From assembly GCA_900553925.1 (NCBI GenBank), contig USFH01000003.1:1-35609 (forward strand): a stretch of 35,609 nt of DNA. Reading direction: 5' to 3'. The notes beneath the pieces are model-generated. The model had not been told where the DNA came from and searched no databases. It saw only the letters and a list, made by a program, of their open reading frames with translations. The DNA comes from an uncultured Clostridium sp. Its GTDB lineage: Bacteria > Bacillota > Clostridia > Lachnospirales > Lachnospiraceae. The translations under genes and the position numbers were made by a program. Positions 25,264 through 32,432 of the stretch are shown here, piece after piece. The first letter of the stretch is position 1; each line of letters opens with the position of its first letter.

Positions 25264-26184
25264 TTACTTTATTGTTTTAGAATCAAAATATAATGTATAG
25301 TCGATCTCATGTGGCGTACTCATCGCCGTCGTATCCGCAGAGATCGGCATATTGTAGTCAAATCCGGTAACCGGAATCTCAAATGTAGAATTTCCTTCCG
25401 TATTGACCGGCAGATACTTCTCCTCACCGGCAATCACATAATCATAGTTTGAAGAACTCATGATAATCGTTGCAGTCGCGATTCCATTTTCCACCTTGAT
25501 TTTCGTCGGGCTTTCCACCGTAGCACGGCCGGAGCCTCCGGACAGGGTTACCTCAACCGTATATTCACCATCGGCGATTCCTAAATCCTCTGCCGTTTTC
25601 ATCGACGGATTATCTATGGCATCAGCCGGAAGTGAATCAGAACGGAACAAAAGCGTCCGCTCATACCATTTTTCTTTTTTGTTGCTGAATGCGGCACAAG
25701 CAATGCCCTCATCCAGCGCATCCACAGGAACTGTAAATGTATGCGCACCATCTGCATCCTCTATATATGGGATATACTCTGACTCGTCTGCAGCAACTGC
25801 ATCTTCCCCGGTACCCATATACAGATACCGATAGCCTTTTCCGCCCATTGTCATAACGGCGGTCATCTTGCCGTCTGCTACCATGAGCTTGCAGGCAGTA
25901 ATGTTGAACATCGAAGAACTTGAATCAACCTCGATGTCATATTCACCATCTGCGACATTCTCTGCCGGAATCGGAACCATCCAATCCTCTACCACGTCAC
26001 TTGCCGATGCCAGATCCGAACCGGTTGCAATCTGTGCATCTGCTTCGGTTGCCTGCTCTGTTGTCACGGCTTCCGTCGTAGCCGCGGCAGTTGTCTCCTG
26101 TGTTGTTGTATCATTTTTTCCGCATCCTGCAAGCAGGCAGGCAAGTACCACGCCTGCTGCAAGACTTACATTCCATTTCTTCAC
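25264..26184 (-). CDS. Two-domain cell-surface lipoprotein of the corrinoid operon
   Basis: I do not recognise a named family. The 306-residue product has a lipoprotein signal (LACLLAGC, C21), a Thr/Glu/Ala-rich stalk (about 22-70) and two related beta-rich modules. The first (about 77-190) contains DGEYDIEVDSSSSMF and MGGKGYRYLYMG. The second (about 198-306) contains DGEYTVEVTLSGGSG and MSSSNYDYVIAG. Each ends with a strand containing FxVPVxxLD or FEIPVTGFD. The aromatic YxYLY/YDYV motifs are reminiscent of ligand-binding surface modules such as NEAT, but this is only a resemblance. The position between an exported chelatase and a binding protein, under a B12 riboswitch, suggests capture of corrinoid or another tetrapyrrole at the surface (inferred). 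Confidence 0.75.
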   Translation of the reverse strand: MKKWNVSLAAGVVLACLLAGCGKNDTTTQETTAAATTEAVTTEQATEADAQIATGSDLASASDVVEDWMVPIPAENVADGEYDIEVDSSSSMFNITACKLMVADGKMTAVMTMGGKGYRYLYMGTGEDAVAADESEYIPYIEDADGAHTFTVPVDALDEGIACAAFSNKKEKWYERTLLFRSDSLPADAIDNPSMKTAEDLGIADGEYTVEVTLSGGSGRATVESPTKIKVENGIATATIIMSSSNYDYVIAGEEKYLPVNTEGNSTFEIPVTGFDYNMPISADTTAMSTPHEIDYTLYFDSKTIK

Positions 26185-26211
26185 GATTGATTCCTCGCGT
26201 TTTTTATTCTA

Positions 26212-27255
26212 TTATTTGTTTAATTTGTCAATAGCTGCCTGTGCATGCTTTACAAAGATATCCTGAATTGCCGGAAGCTCGCCAAGACCACGAACGAGAC
26301 ATGTTACATCATAACCTGCATCCTCGAAGGTTGTCTTCCAGGAACCTTCCTCATCACCAGCCATATCGTTGTTTGCATGGTCACCGGCTACGATCATCAA
26401 AGGCTCAAGAACAACCTTCTTGTAATCGCCTGCCTGTACCTTCGCAAGTACATCATCCACAGAAGGAGTTGCCTCAACCGTACCTACGAAATAGTTCTCA
26501 AATCCGGCGTCTGTCAGCTTATCCTGCATCTTCTGGTATACTTCGTTGCTGTCTGCCTCTGTACCATGTCCCATGAAGCAGATGGCTGTCTCACCATCAT
26601 CATACTCAGCTGTTGCATCTGTGATAGCCTTCACAACCTCATCGAAGTCCTCATCACTTGTAAGAAGCGGATCACCGATTACAACCTGATCAAACGCATC
26701 TGCATAATCGCCAACTTCATTTACAACATCTGTATATTCCAGACCATTCATCAGATGTGTCGGCTGGATTACAAGATTCTTGACCCCGTTATCCACCGCA
26801 CGGTCAAGCGCTTCTGCCATATTATCAATGGCAATGCCATCTCTGCTCTTTACATGATCAATGATGATCTGGCTTGTAAAGCCTCTTCTGACGGAATAAT
26901 CTTTACCGAATTCTTCATCAAGCTTATCCTCGATTGCGCCGATCGTCAGACGACGGCTGTCGTTAAAGCTTGTACCAAAGCTTACAACGAGCAATTCATT
27001 GTCGCCGATTTCATCCTGATTACGAACATTATCCAATGATGCATCTCCTGTCTCATAATTCTCATCATCCTCTGCTTCAGATGCAGTTGCATCTGCAACC
27101 GTTGCCTCTGTTGTCGTTGCAGCTTCTGTAGTTGCTTCTGTGGTCGCTTCCGTCGTTGCCTCAGTTGTCTCTGTCTTCTTGTCTCCACATCCTGCAAGCA
27201 GAGTTGCTGCCATACATGCTGTAAGGAATGCCACGCTTAATTTCGATTTCTTCAT
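26212..27255 (-). CDS. cbiK: Exported CbiK-type sirohydrochlorin cobaltochelatase lipoprotein
   Basis: This is a 347-residue protein. Residues 1-23 are a lipoprotein signal (TLLAGC, C23). Residues 24-80 are a Thr/Glu/Ala-rich stalk. From about residue 85 follows a full CbiK class II chelatase: LLVVSFGTSFNDS, RRGFTSQIIID, LVIQPTHLMNG, CFMGHG, GTVEATP, and LMIVAGDHANNDMAGDEEGSWK. Compared with Salmonella CbiK, the metal ligands are kept: H230 (H145 there), E261 (E175) and H293 (H207). A second His normally found after GHG is absent (GTEAD). CbiK is normally cytoplasmic; here it should sit outside the membrane. It is the first gene after the cobalamin riboswitch and may insert or remove metal, or bind corrin rings, during uptake (inferred). 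The ATG is preceded by a purine-rich AAAGGAAAGAGG-like stretch. Confidence 0.9.
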   Translation of the reverse strand: MKKSKLSVAFLTACMAATLLAGCGDKKTETTEATTEATTEATTEAATTTEATVADATASEAEDDENYETGDASLDNVRNQDEIGDNELLVVSFGTSFNDSRRLTIGAIEDKLDEEFGKDYSVRRGFTSQIIIDHVKSRDGIAIDNMAEALDRAVDNGVKNLVIQPTHLMNGLEYTDVVNEVGDYADAFDQVVIGDPLLTSDEDFDEVVKAITDATAEYDDGETAICFMGHGTEADSNEVYQKMQDKLTDAGFENYFVGTVEATPSVDDVLAKVQAGDYKKVVLEPLMIVAGDHANNDMAGDEEGSWKTTFEDAGYDVTCLVRGLGELPAIQDIFVKHAQAAIDKLNK

Positions 27256-27324
27256 TTTCTTTCTGTACCTCTTTCCTTTTGTTTTTTATCCAGTCACTTG
27301 TTAAGAATCAATTCAGACGCACAG

Positions 27325-27357
27325 AAAAAAGCCGCCAGCGAAATCACAAACTGACGG
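27325..27357 (-). terminator. Riboswitch expression-platform terminator
   Basis: On the minus strand CCGTCAG (27351-27357) pairs with CTGGCGG (27332-27338, one wobble), followed by a six-base U-tract (27325-27330). It lies between the riboswitch aptamer and the chelatase start, as expected for transcription termination when cobalamin is bound. Confidence 0.85.
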
Positions 27358-27429
27358 AGTAACAGGCCATAGAACTTAATCTACAACGGTACGACCAATT
27401 ACTCGTGATCTGGAAATTCTTCCTGTACC

Positions 27430-27622
27430 AATACACGGCAGGTTTCCTGACTTACCGATCCTCATACACATTCCCCTTCCCAGCCTTGCGGCCAGTGGTT
27501 ATCTTCCGATATCGAATGTATACTCCCGGCTTACAGTGACGAGATCGTGCAGGACTTCCACCTGCTTCCCTTTTAACACATGTCTGCTTTTCAAACAAAA
27601 AAGCTCCACGGCACCGTATATT
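27430..27622 (-). promoter_or_regulatory. Cobalamin riboswitch
   Basis: In order on the minus strand: P1 5' strand AATATACGG (27614-27622), GGTGCC, AAAAGGGAAGCAGGTGGAAG, CACTGTAA, and the B12 box AAGTCAGGAAACCTGCC, closed by the P1 3' strand CCGTGTATT (27430-27438). This is the standard cobalamin aptamer layout and size (about 193 nt). With the terminator downstream it should switch off the five-gene operon when cobalamin is plentiful. The 464-bp gap between the chelatase and J/TPR genes is mostly this leader. Confidence 0.94.
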
Positions 27623-27641
27623 ATGAATTCAATTCGTCGCA

Positions 27642-27670
27642 ATAATAACACACGCACACGAAATGTACAA
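27642..27670 (-). promoter_or_regulatory. Candidate promoter of the riboswitch operon
   Basis: On the minus strand TTGTAC (27665-27670), 17 bases, then TATTAT (27642-27647) preceded by TG as an extended -10. The predicted start near 27635 lies just before the riboswitch P1 stem. It overlaps the hairpin at 27651-27690. Confidence 0.5.
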
Positions 27671-27690
27671 GTATAAATTTCATGTGCGTG
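27651..27690 (-). terminator. Hairpin after the J/TPR gene
   Basis: A 14-bp stem with one imperfect pair (27651-27664 with 27677-27690, 12-base loop) lies 30 bp after the J/TPR stop. On the minus strand it is followed by TGTTATTATT, a poor U-tract that doubles as the candidate -10 element of the next operon. Confidence 0.55.
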
Positions 27691-27719
27691 ATATATTTAA
27701 ACTATGCTATTCATATCTT

Positions 27720-30700
27720 TTAACTATTTTCAAGCAGATCCTGCAGCCGTTTCTCATAGACATAGCAGTGTCCATGCGCTTCGATCGCCTTCTCATAGGC
27801 TTCAATGGCCATCTCCCGCTCTCCCATTACCTCATACAGGATTCCAAGCTCATAATAGCCTTCCTCGCAGCCATGATACCCACAGCTTGAACAAAGCTTC
27901 ATCGTAACTGCCTGCTTCAAATATTTCTCCGCATCTGCATAATCACCGATCACCCGGCAGTACCTTGCAAGCTTGATATAATCAAGCGGTGCCTTCCGGT
28001 CTTCCTCCGGTATCACTGCCCTGTTTAAATACTCTGCATACTCGGACTTAATCTCCCCATCCCGCAGATAGAGCGCCTGCAACAGTTCCCCATAATAATT
28101 GGTTTCTTTATTTAAGTTGACTGCCTTTTTGTATGCATCAACTGCGTCCGCATACCTGCCATTCATGATAAGCACTCTGCCGTACTTGCTGTAGATGCTT
28201 GTATTATCCGGCTTTAACTTCATACCAAGCTGATACATCTGATCCATCATCAGGGTATCGTCCTCTTCCCCGGCAAGCTCCATCAGAAGACTCGCGCAGT
28301 CAAACCGCAGCTTCTCATCTGTGCCTTCCTCCGCATAGCTTTCCAACATCTGCTCTGCCTCCGGATAGCGATCCGCTCTTGTGAGCCCCAATCCTGCCTC
28401 AATGCGAAGCTGTGGATCCATGTCATCTCCGTATTTTTGAATCGCATCCAACAGAATCTGACACCCCTCCGTAATCCGGTTCAAGCAGAGCAGAACACGG
28501 GATTTGAAGCGGATGACCTCTGTCTTTCTCTGTATATCCCGGTCCGATCTCTCCGGAGCGATTGCCAGTGCCTGATCAAAATTCTCCAGCGCTTTCCCGT
28601 AATCCCGCCGCTCCCAGTAGATAAATCCAAGATTCGTATAATATGCTGCATGTGGCCGTACTTTAATCTGATCCTCATACGCCTTGATTGCAAGCTCCGT
28701 CTCATGGACCTTCCGGTACATATATCCCAGATATCCAAATACATCCGGGTTCTTCGGATTGATGGACACAACTTTGTTATACATTGCAATCGAATCCTCA
28801 TTTCGGTTTGCTTCATCATAGAGGTCTGCCAGCTCTAATAACAGATCCTCATAATTCGGCAGATCGGATTCATCCGCCTTGTAATTTGCTTCCACCTTCT
28901 CCAAAAGCTTTAACGCGTCCTCCGATTTTTCCTGTGCTCGAAGGTTTAGCGCCTCATAATAATCCATTGCATCGCTCTCCGGACGGAACTCCCGGTACTG
29001 TGCCATCACATGTTCGGCATCCTCATACTGCTCTGCCTGCCGGAAGGTCAGTATCTCCTGTATATACGGCTCCACACCATATGGATAGATCCGTATCGCC
29101 TTTTCTGCCGAGTAGATACATTCCTGCAGGTAATCTAACATATAACAGCATTTTGCCCGGTAGCAATGTGCCCAGTATTCGTCCTCATAGACCATGGATT
29201 CATAATCAATATGCTCTAGCATCGCATCGCACGCCTTCATGCAGTTTCCATACTCCCGCAGTTCATAGAGAATCCGGAGATTCAAGATGAGCCCGGTGAT
29301 CTGTTCCTCATGCTCTGTCTCGACCGGAAGCTGTATATATTCCTTCGCTTTCTCGTACTCTTTCAAGTTATAGTAACAGTTTGCAATCAGCGTATGTGCA
29401 TACGGATACCGTTTTCTGCGCTTGTTCTGTTCCTCTGTATAGCCGCCTTCTTCCGGCTGTATATCTTCGATTGCTTTCTTCCATTTTAAGAACAACGGAA
29501 GCGCCTTCTCCGTCTGTCCGGTTGCCAGATAACATCTGCCCTTCGCATTACAATATGTGAAGATCTCATCGCCCTCCGGCTCAAATGTATCGAATATCTC
29601 GAGCGCTTCCGGTTCCCGCTGATTCTGATAATAGCACCATGCCAAATCTAACTTCTTCTGATGATCTTCCGGATTTTCTATCACATCCTGCTTCCATTTG
29701 TCGATGATTGCTTCATTTACCTGCTGCAGCCGGGTAAGGTACGCCATATCCCCATAATTGTTATGCATTAACTCCTCGAAGATATCCTTTGCTTTCTCCA
29801 GGTTCCCCATCGCATAATAAATATCTCCCAAGCAATACTGCGCGTCTTCATAATCCGGATTCTCCGCAAGGATCTCTTCTGAGGCCTGCTTCGCCTCCTC
29901 ATATCGTTCCAGGCGGTACAGCATCTCGCTCTTGATAAACCGCGTCATCTCGTCCTTCGGATACCGCTCAAGTTTCGCATTGATCCTGCTTAAAAGTGCC
30001 TCATATACAGCCTCTGCTTCCGCTCTTGGTAGTGGCTGTTCCGCATCTTTTTCCTGCAAACGCGTATCTTTCATCTGCACATAGATCTCCAGCACATCGC
30101 CATGTGGATGTGTAAGCGGCAATCTTTTCAAACGTTCTAATTCCTTGTGGAGTGCAGCCCGGTTCTCCGGTGTCGGCTCATCCTGCTTGTCCATCTGTTC
30201 AATCTTCAGATACTGCTCAATATAGTCATCGGCATATGTATAATCTCCGGTCAGATATTCATAGGCAAAGCTGTCCTGCTTCCGCGCCGCCATCCCAAGA
30301 ATATAAGAAATGTAATCCTCCGGGAATTTCACCAGCAAATCATCTTTACGCAGGGCGATATCAAACCGGTCCACAATCTCACGAAAAACCGCATCCGGCA
30401 TCCGGTAATGACCCATTATGAATACAAGCAGCTCCTCTAATGCTTCTGCCTCTGTGTCAAGCGATACAAATGCATCCTCACGAAACAGCTCTCGCCACGC
30501 ATCCACACGGATTCGGTTCGGATAATCATTGTATAGTTGTTCTAATTTATCGGTAAGCTCCGTCCGTGGCGGCTGTAAACCTTCTGAATCTTCGTCTTCC
30601 ATATCATCCGGCAATGCTTCCTGCCTGTCACAGCTTGCAATCGCCTCCTCGTAGGCATTCCGAAGCTCCATGAAACCATCTGCATCCTCCTCCGGATTTA

Positions 30701-30785
30701 CAGATTTTAACTGCTCGCGATACGCCTGCTTGATTGCATCTTTATCGTCTGTCTGCCCAATTCCAAGTATCGTCCATATGTTCAT
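27720..30785 (-). CDS. Degenerate J-domain plus TPR-array protein
   Basis: This is a 1021-residue cytoplasmic scaffold-like protein. It begins with a J-domain-like helix bundle (MNIWTILGIGQTDDKDAIKQ, then AYREQLKSVNPEEDADGFMELRNAYEEA). The Hsp70-contacting HPD motif is NPE here, so DnaK stimulation is unlikely. An acidic region follows, then from about residue 240 to the C-terminus a long run of tetratricopeptide-like helix pairs (for example AQYCLGDIYYAMGNLEKAKDIFEEL, split across residues about 340-365, and GYYELGILYEVMGEREMAIE near the end). A CSSCGYHGC cluster lies near the C-terminus. ATG 30785 has AAGGG at a suitable distance; the GTG at 30821 does not. It probably binds partner proteins; no partner gene is adjacent. 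The preceding promoter and twin palindromes suggest it is repressible. Confidence 0.82.
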   Translation of the reverse strand: MNIWTILGIGQTDDKDAIKQAYREQLKSVNPEEDADGFMELRNAYEEAIASCDRQEALPDDMEDEDSEGLQPPRTELTDKLEQLYNDYPNRIRVDAWRELFREDAFVSLDTEAEALEELLVFIMGHYRMPDAVFREIVDRFDIALRKDDLLVKFPEDYISYILGMAARKQDSFAYEYLTGDYTYADDYIEQYLKIEQMDKQDEPTPENRAALHKELERLKRLPLTHPHGDVLEIYVQMKDTRLQEKDAEQPLPRAEAEAVYEALLSRINAKLERYPKDEMTRFIKSEMLYRLERYEEAKQASEEILAENPDYEDAQYCLGDIYYAMGNLEKAKDIFEELMHNNYGDMAYLTRLQQVNEAIIDKWKQDVIENPEDHQKKLDLAWCYYQNQREPEALEIFDTFEPEGDEIFTYCNAKGRCYLATGQTEKALPLFLKWKKAIEDIQPEEGGYTEEQNKRRKRYPYAHTLIANCYYNLKEYEKAKEYIQLPVETEHEEQITGLILNLRILYELREYGNCMKACDAMLEHIDYESMVYEDEYWAHCYRAKCCYMLDYLQECIYSAEKAIRIYPYGVEPYIQEILTFRQAEQYEDAEHVMAQYREFRPESDAMDYYEALNLRAQEKSEDALKLLEKVEANYKADESDLPNYEDLLLELADLYDEANRNEDSIAMYNKVVSINPKNPDVFGYLGYMYRKVHETELAIKAYEDQIKVRPHAAYYTNLGFIYWERRDYGKALENFDQALAIAPERSDRDIQRKTEVIRFKSRVLLCLNRITEGCQILLDAIQKYGDDMDPQLRIEAGLGLTRADRYPEAEQMLESYAEEGTDEKLRFDCASLLMELAGEEDDTLMMDQMYQLGMKLKPDNTSIYSKYGRVLIMNGRYADAVDAYKKAVNLNKETNYYGELLQALYLRDGEIKSEYAEYLNRAVIPEEDRKAPLDYIKLARYCRVIGDYADAEKYLKQAVTMKLCSSCGYHGCEEGYYELGILYEVMGEREMAIEAYEKAIEAHGHCYVYEKRLQDLLENS

Positions 30786-30827
30786 AACCCCTGCCCTTGT
30801 ACCTTTCTCGTTTTTTATCACTATCCA

Positions 30828-30850
30828 GTTTGTGCATAATTTGCACAGAC
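30828..30850. promoter_or_regulatory. Palindrome 1 upstream of the J/TPR gene
   Basis: GTTTGTGCA, five bases, TGCACAGAC is an inverted repeat with eight Watson-Crick pairs and one wobble. It shares the core TGTGCA-N5-TGCACA with the second palindrome 43 bp away. It is likely an operator for a dimeric repressor. Confidence 0.5.
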
Positions 30851-30870
30851 TGATATTCCCACATAAAGAA

Positions 30871-30893
30871 ACTTGTGCAAAAAATGCACAAGT
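30871..30893. promoter_or_regulatory. Palindrome 2 overlapping the J/TPR transcription start
   Basis: ACTTGTGCA, AAAAA, TGCACAAGT has perfect 9-bp arms. It overlaps the start site predicted near 30889 from the promoter at 30896-30924. It could also act as a terminator-like hairpin for the glycerate kinase transcript, but no U-tract follows. Confidence 0.55.
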
Positions 30894-30895
30894 TC

Positions 30896-30924
30896 ATTTT
30901 ATCAAATGCAATATAAGAACACAA
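30896..30924 (-). promoter_or_regulatory. Candidate sigma-A promoter of the J/TPR gene
   Basis: On the minus strand TTGTGT (30919-30924), 17 bases, TAAAAT (30896-30901). The -10 matches at 5 of 6 positions; the -35 only in TTG. It lies in the gap between the glycerate kinase stop (30941) and the J/TPR start, directly before the two palindromes. Confidence 0.5.
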
Positions 30925-30940
30925 TAATTTCCTACAGATT

Positions 30941-32191
30941 CTATAATCCTGTCAGATTATTTCTCACGCAATTTCTAAGATTCGCGTACGCCTGCATTTT
31001 CTCCATTGCAAGCCGCTTTTCTTCCTCCGTGCTGGCAGCACTAGCCGCATAGCACCCGGCAAATACACCACTGTCGATACACACTTGTACATCTGCACCG
31101 AAACACCCGGCAAATGCATATACAGGAACGGAATATAACTTCGCGATCCGCGCTACACCGATCGGTGTCTTCCCCATCAATGTCTGCGCATCGAATCTTC
31201 CCTCTCCGGTGATAACCGCGTCTGCGTTTTTGATTGCCTGCGCGATCTGTATCTCATCTAATACAATGTCAATGCCCGGCTTTAAGGCTGCATGTAAGAA
31301 CATCAGACACGCATACCCTAATCCGCCAGCCGCACCGGCACCGGGTGTCATGCGGTTTTTGTCATGACTCTGCCTGTCGGTTTTTTCAACATTCTTGCCA
31401 GCTTCATCATAACCGGTCAGCTGATTTTCCATCGGAGTAGGATTTTTCCGGTACATATCTTCCACAACATCCGCATACCGGTTCATCGCCGCATCCATCT
31501 CCTGTATCATCTTCGCATTCGCACCCTTTTGTGGAGCAAAGACAGCACTGCATCCCTGTGCACCGGCCAGTGGATTCGTCACATCGCACGCAATCTGAAA
31601 TGTACACGAAGCAAGCTCCTGCATTACATCCTCTGTTGTAATCGCCCGCACCTGCGCCAATCCCTCCGCGCCATAGTCAACTTCTCTTCCTGCCGCATCC
31701 AAGAAATGATATCCAAGCGCCTGCAACATTCCGATCCCTGCATCATTTGTCGCACTTCCACCAATTCCAAGGATAAATTTCCGACAGCCACATGTAATGG
31801 CATCGCGAATCATCTCACCAACCCCATAGGTCGTCGTATGCATCGGATTTCTTCTTTCTTCCGGGACAAGCGGTAATCCGGCTGCCTGCGCCATCTCCAG
31901 AACTGCCGTCTTTTCTCCTGCCTGTCCATAGATTGTGTATCTCGCCGAAACTTCTGTTCCAATTGGTCCGGTCACAGAGATTGTCCGTGTCTGCACATGT
32001 TCCTTTCCGAAGGTAAGTGCTTCCACCGTGCCTTCGCCACCATCTGCAACCGGGAATATCTGTACATCAACGTCCGGGTACTGCTCTAAGATTCCGTCTC
32101 GGACCGCATTTCCAGCTTCTAACGACGTAAGACTTCCCTTGAATGAATCCATCGCAACGACGATTTTGATTTTCCTCGTTCTTTTAACCAT
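30941..32191 (-). CDS. Glycerate 2-kinase (GarK/GlxK family)
   Basis: This enzyme phosphorylates D-glycerate, feeding it into glycolysis. The 416-residue protein has the family start KIVVAMDSFKGSLTSLEAG, VADGGEGTVEAL, FILGIGGSATNDAGIGMLQALG, FQIACDVTNPLAGAQGCSAVFAPQKGA, PGAGAAGGLGYA and ITGEGRFDAQTLMGKTPIGVA. It is about 30 residues longer than most relatives because of a polar insert (about residues 262-290, LTGYDEAGKNVEKTDRQ and onward) just before the PGAGAAGG loop. AGAGGA precedes the ATG. A promoter with a structured leader lies upstream. No other glycerate or glyoxylate pathway gene is near, so its pathway context is open. Confidence 0.93.
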   Translation of the reverse strand: MVKRTRKIKIVVAMDSFKGSLTSLEAGNAVRDGILEQYPDVDVQIFPVADGGEGTVEALTFGKEHVQTRTISVTGPIGTEVSARYTIYGQAGEKTAVLEMAQAAGLPLVPEERRNPMHTTTYGVGEMIRDAITCGCRKFILGIGGSATNDAGIGMLQALGYHFLDAAGREVDYGAEGLAQVRAITTEDVMQELASCTFQIACDVTNPLAGAQGCSAVFAPQKGANAKMIQEMDAAMNRYADVVEDMYRKNPTPMENQLTGYDEAGKNVEKTDRQSHDKNRMTPGAGAAGGLGYACLMFLHAALKPGIDIVLDEIQIAQAIKNADAVITGEGRFDAQTLMGKTPIGVARIAKLYSVPVYAFAGCFGADVQVCIDSGVFAGCYAASAASTEEEKRLAMEKMQAYANLRNCVRNNLTGL

Positions 32192-32226
32192 AATTTTTCC
32201 TCTATCTTTTTCTTACTATGTCATAA

Positions 32227-32269
32227 GTCGCCACGCGATAGCGTTGTGACCTCCTCACGCATCAGCGTG
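32227..32269 (-). other. Two-hairpin leader of the glycerate kinase gene
   Basis: In minus-strand order: CACGC-TGAT-GCGTG (32256-32269), then GAGGAGG, then GTCACAACGC-TATC-GCGTGGCGAC (32227-32250, 8 of 10 pairs). It lies between the candidate -10 and the gene, and has no U-tract on that strand. It may be a structured RNA leader or a dispersed intergenic repeat; I do not recognise a named RNA family. Confidence 0.45.
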
Positions 32270-32273
32270 CTTT

Positions 32274-32302
32274 ATTATATCATGTGTTTAATCTGATATC
32301 AT
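32274..32302 (-). promoter_or_regulatory. Candidate promoter of the glycerate kinase gene
   Basis: On the minus strand ATGATA (32297-32302), 17 bases, perfect TATAAT (32274-32279). The predicted start lies just before the two-hairpin leader. The rest of the 241-bp gap to the plus-strand gene at 32433 holds that gene's own promoter. Confidence 0.55.
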
Positions 32303-32356
32303 ATCTACAGCCATTTCCCATACATCAATCTCTGCCTGTCAACTGCAATTACCTAC

Positions 32357-32385
32357 TTCACATTTTATCACATATCTGCTATGAT
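32357..32385 (+). promoter_or_regulatory. Promoter of the small secreted protein gene
   Basis: TTCACA (32357-32362), 17 bases, TATGAT (32380-32385). Each hexamer has five of six consensus bases, and the start is expected near 32392, about 40 nt before the ATG at 32433. Confidence 0.65.
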
Positions 32386-32432
32386 GAACTACAGATTTAT
32401 TGGATGTATTTGTAAGATAGGATGGGACTTAT

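Noticed and set aside
26245..27039. Long open frame (264 codons) on the plus strand opposite the chelatase gene
   Set aside because: It is antisense to a gene with clear family motifs, has no SD, is rich in Cys/Ile without domain structure, and is a typical shadow frame.
27100..27175. Short tandem DNA repeat
   Set aside because: It encodes the Thr/Glu/Ala stalk of the lipoprotein chelatase and is a coding low-complexity region.
27615..27642. TTGCGA-N16-TATACG as promoter of the riboswitch operon
   Set aside because: TATACG is part of the riboswitch P1 stem, so the start must be further upstream; the pair at 27642-27670 fits better.
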